40,000 nucleotides of DNA from Prorocentrum cordatum (lineage: Eukaryota; Sar; Dinophyceae; Prorocentrales; Prorocentraceae). Under the pieces are notes generated by a model that was given only the letters and a program-made list of their open reading frames with translations, did no database searches and was not told where the DNA came from. This document shows, in pieces, positions 38,890 through 40,000 of this stretch. The translations under genes and the position numbers were made by a program. Position 1 is the stretch's first letter, and each line of letters starts with the position of its first letter. The stretch is taken from contig CAUYUJ010000880.1 of assembly GCA_963575745.1 (NCBI GenBank), positions 87,501-127,500 on the forward strand, read 5' to 3'.

Positions 38890-40000
38890 CTCGGATGGGG
38901 GACAGACTGGTGGGGACAGTGGTTGGGACTGGTCGGGATGGTGGTGCGGAGTGGGGACAATGGAAAAGTGTGACCGTAGTGGTGAGACAGTGGTGGGAAC
39001 AGTGTGCCAGTGGTGGGGGCACTGGCGGGGACAGTGGGGACAGTGGTGGGGACTGTGGGGACAGTGGGACAATGGTGGGGACAATGGGGACAGTTGGACA
39101 GTGGTGGGGACGGTGGTGGTGGGGACAACAGTCGGACAGTGATGGGAACGGTGGTGGTGGGGACAGTGGTGAGAGCGTTGGTTAGGACGGTGGTGGGACA
39201 GTGGTACAGTGGGGAGAATGGTGGGGACAGTGGGGACAGTCGGACAGTGGTGGGGACAATGTAGACAGTGGAGCAGCACAGTGGGACAGCGGTGAGGACA
39301 GTGGGAAGATTGGGACAGTGGTGGGGACAGTGGGGACAGTGGGACAGTGGTGATGACAGTTGGGACAGTGGGGACAGTGGGACAGTGGTGGGGACAGTGG
39401 TGGGGACACTGGGGAAAGTGACGACGGTGGTACAGGGACACAGTGGTGGGGAACAGTGGGGACAGTGGTGGGGACGAGACAGTGGGGACAGTGGGACAGT
39501 GGGTGGGGACAGTGTGGGACAGTGGGGACAGTGGGGGTGGGGACGGTGGTGGTGGGGACAGGTGGTGGTGGGGAGTGGGGACAGTGGGGGGACAGTGGGA
39601 CAGTGGGACAGTGGTTGGGGACGGTGGTGGTGGGGACAGTGGTGAGGGGACACTGGGACAGTGGTGGGGACAGAGGGACAGTGGTGGGGACGGTGGTGGC
39701 GGGGACAGTGGTGAGGGCGGTAGTGAGGACGGTGGTGGGACAATCGGACAGTGGTACAGTGGGGAGAGTGGTGGGGACAGTGGTGGGGACAGTGGGACAG
39801 TGGTGGGAACAGTGGGACAGCTCAGTGGGACAGCGGCGGTGACAATTGGGACAGTGGGACAGTGGTGGGGACAGTGGGGACAGAGGGACAGTGGTGGGGA
39901 CAGTGGGGAGAGTGGGACCGCGGTGGGGACATTGGCGGGGACAGTGGGGACAGTGCGACACTGGTGGGGGCACTGGTGGGGACAGTGGGGACAGTGGTGG
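38890..40000. repeat. GGGACAGTGGTGGGGACAG minisatellite, running off the window
   Basis: At least 1.1 kb of degenerate GGGGACAGTGG / GGTGGTGGGGACAGTGGGA units. The + strand is G-rich and C-poor. The array is still continuing at base 40000, so its full size is unknown. Confidence 0.97.

Noticed and set aside
1-40000. Search by eye for a dinoflagellate spliced-leader relic, tRNA, 5S rRNA or snRNA
   Set aside because: No CCGTAGCCATTTTGGCTCAA-like string or convincing cloverleaf or RNA box was seen. CGCCATTTTGGCAGCGTAG at 33687-33705 shares only a few bases with the leader. Inspection by eye is not exhaustive.

Overview
This window reads as nuclear DNA of a large-genome, GC-rich microbial eukaryote; a dinoflagellate is the best fit. 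The reasons are: no dense bacterial-type gene layout; isolated exon-like islands with very high third-position GC; intron edges that would need GC as well as GT donors; decayed Ty1/copia and LINE-type retroelements; and very abundant simple repeats. By rough tally about a fifth of the window is microsatellite or minisatellite. The organism call is inference. I did not see a spliced-leader relic, rRNA or tRNA that would settle it.

Layout. 3-1716 (+) is the C-terminal half of a Ty1/copia-type polyprotein (reverse transcriptase plus RNase H), broken by frameshifts and lacking catalytic residues. 2.9-4.0 kb is (CT)n followed by two ~360-bp tandem units of a CCAAGAGGCCCC-type minisatellite. 4256-4451 is a foldback repeat. 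8882-10542 is a 5'-truncated LINE-like insertion (minus strand) between two near-identical 260-bp direct repeats. 10.5-11.7 kb is trinucleotide mosaic. 12.6 kb holds a small candidate membrane-protein ORF and 14.6 kb a hydrophobic exon-like segment. 15.2-15.9 kb is a long homopyrimidine tract and a 12-bp minisatellite.

21.8-27.0 kb holds the only recognisable host gene. Two + strand exon-like pieces (about 21830-21925 and 26878-26986) together look like the start of one cyclic-nucleotide-binding domain, as in PKG/PKA-type proteins. The 5 kb between them would be an intron (or introns) crowded with short inverted-repeat elements. Downstream follow (GAT)n, a 530-bp GTAT/GTCT microsatellite, and long TTGGGGCC-type minisatellites. 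29.5-31.5 kb is a degraded coding relic of unknown family. 32274-32427 is a near-perfect 154-bp palindrome flanked by a 5-bp duplication, GAATA. 34.2-40.0 kb is almost entirely satellite-like DNA, interrupted by a possible minus-strand protein repeat at 37270-37563.

There is no operon or multi-gene system to describe. The interest lies in mobile-element structure, intron colonisation by foldback elements, and the repeat landscape. All long open frames inside simple repeats are artefacts of period-3 or period-12 DNA.
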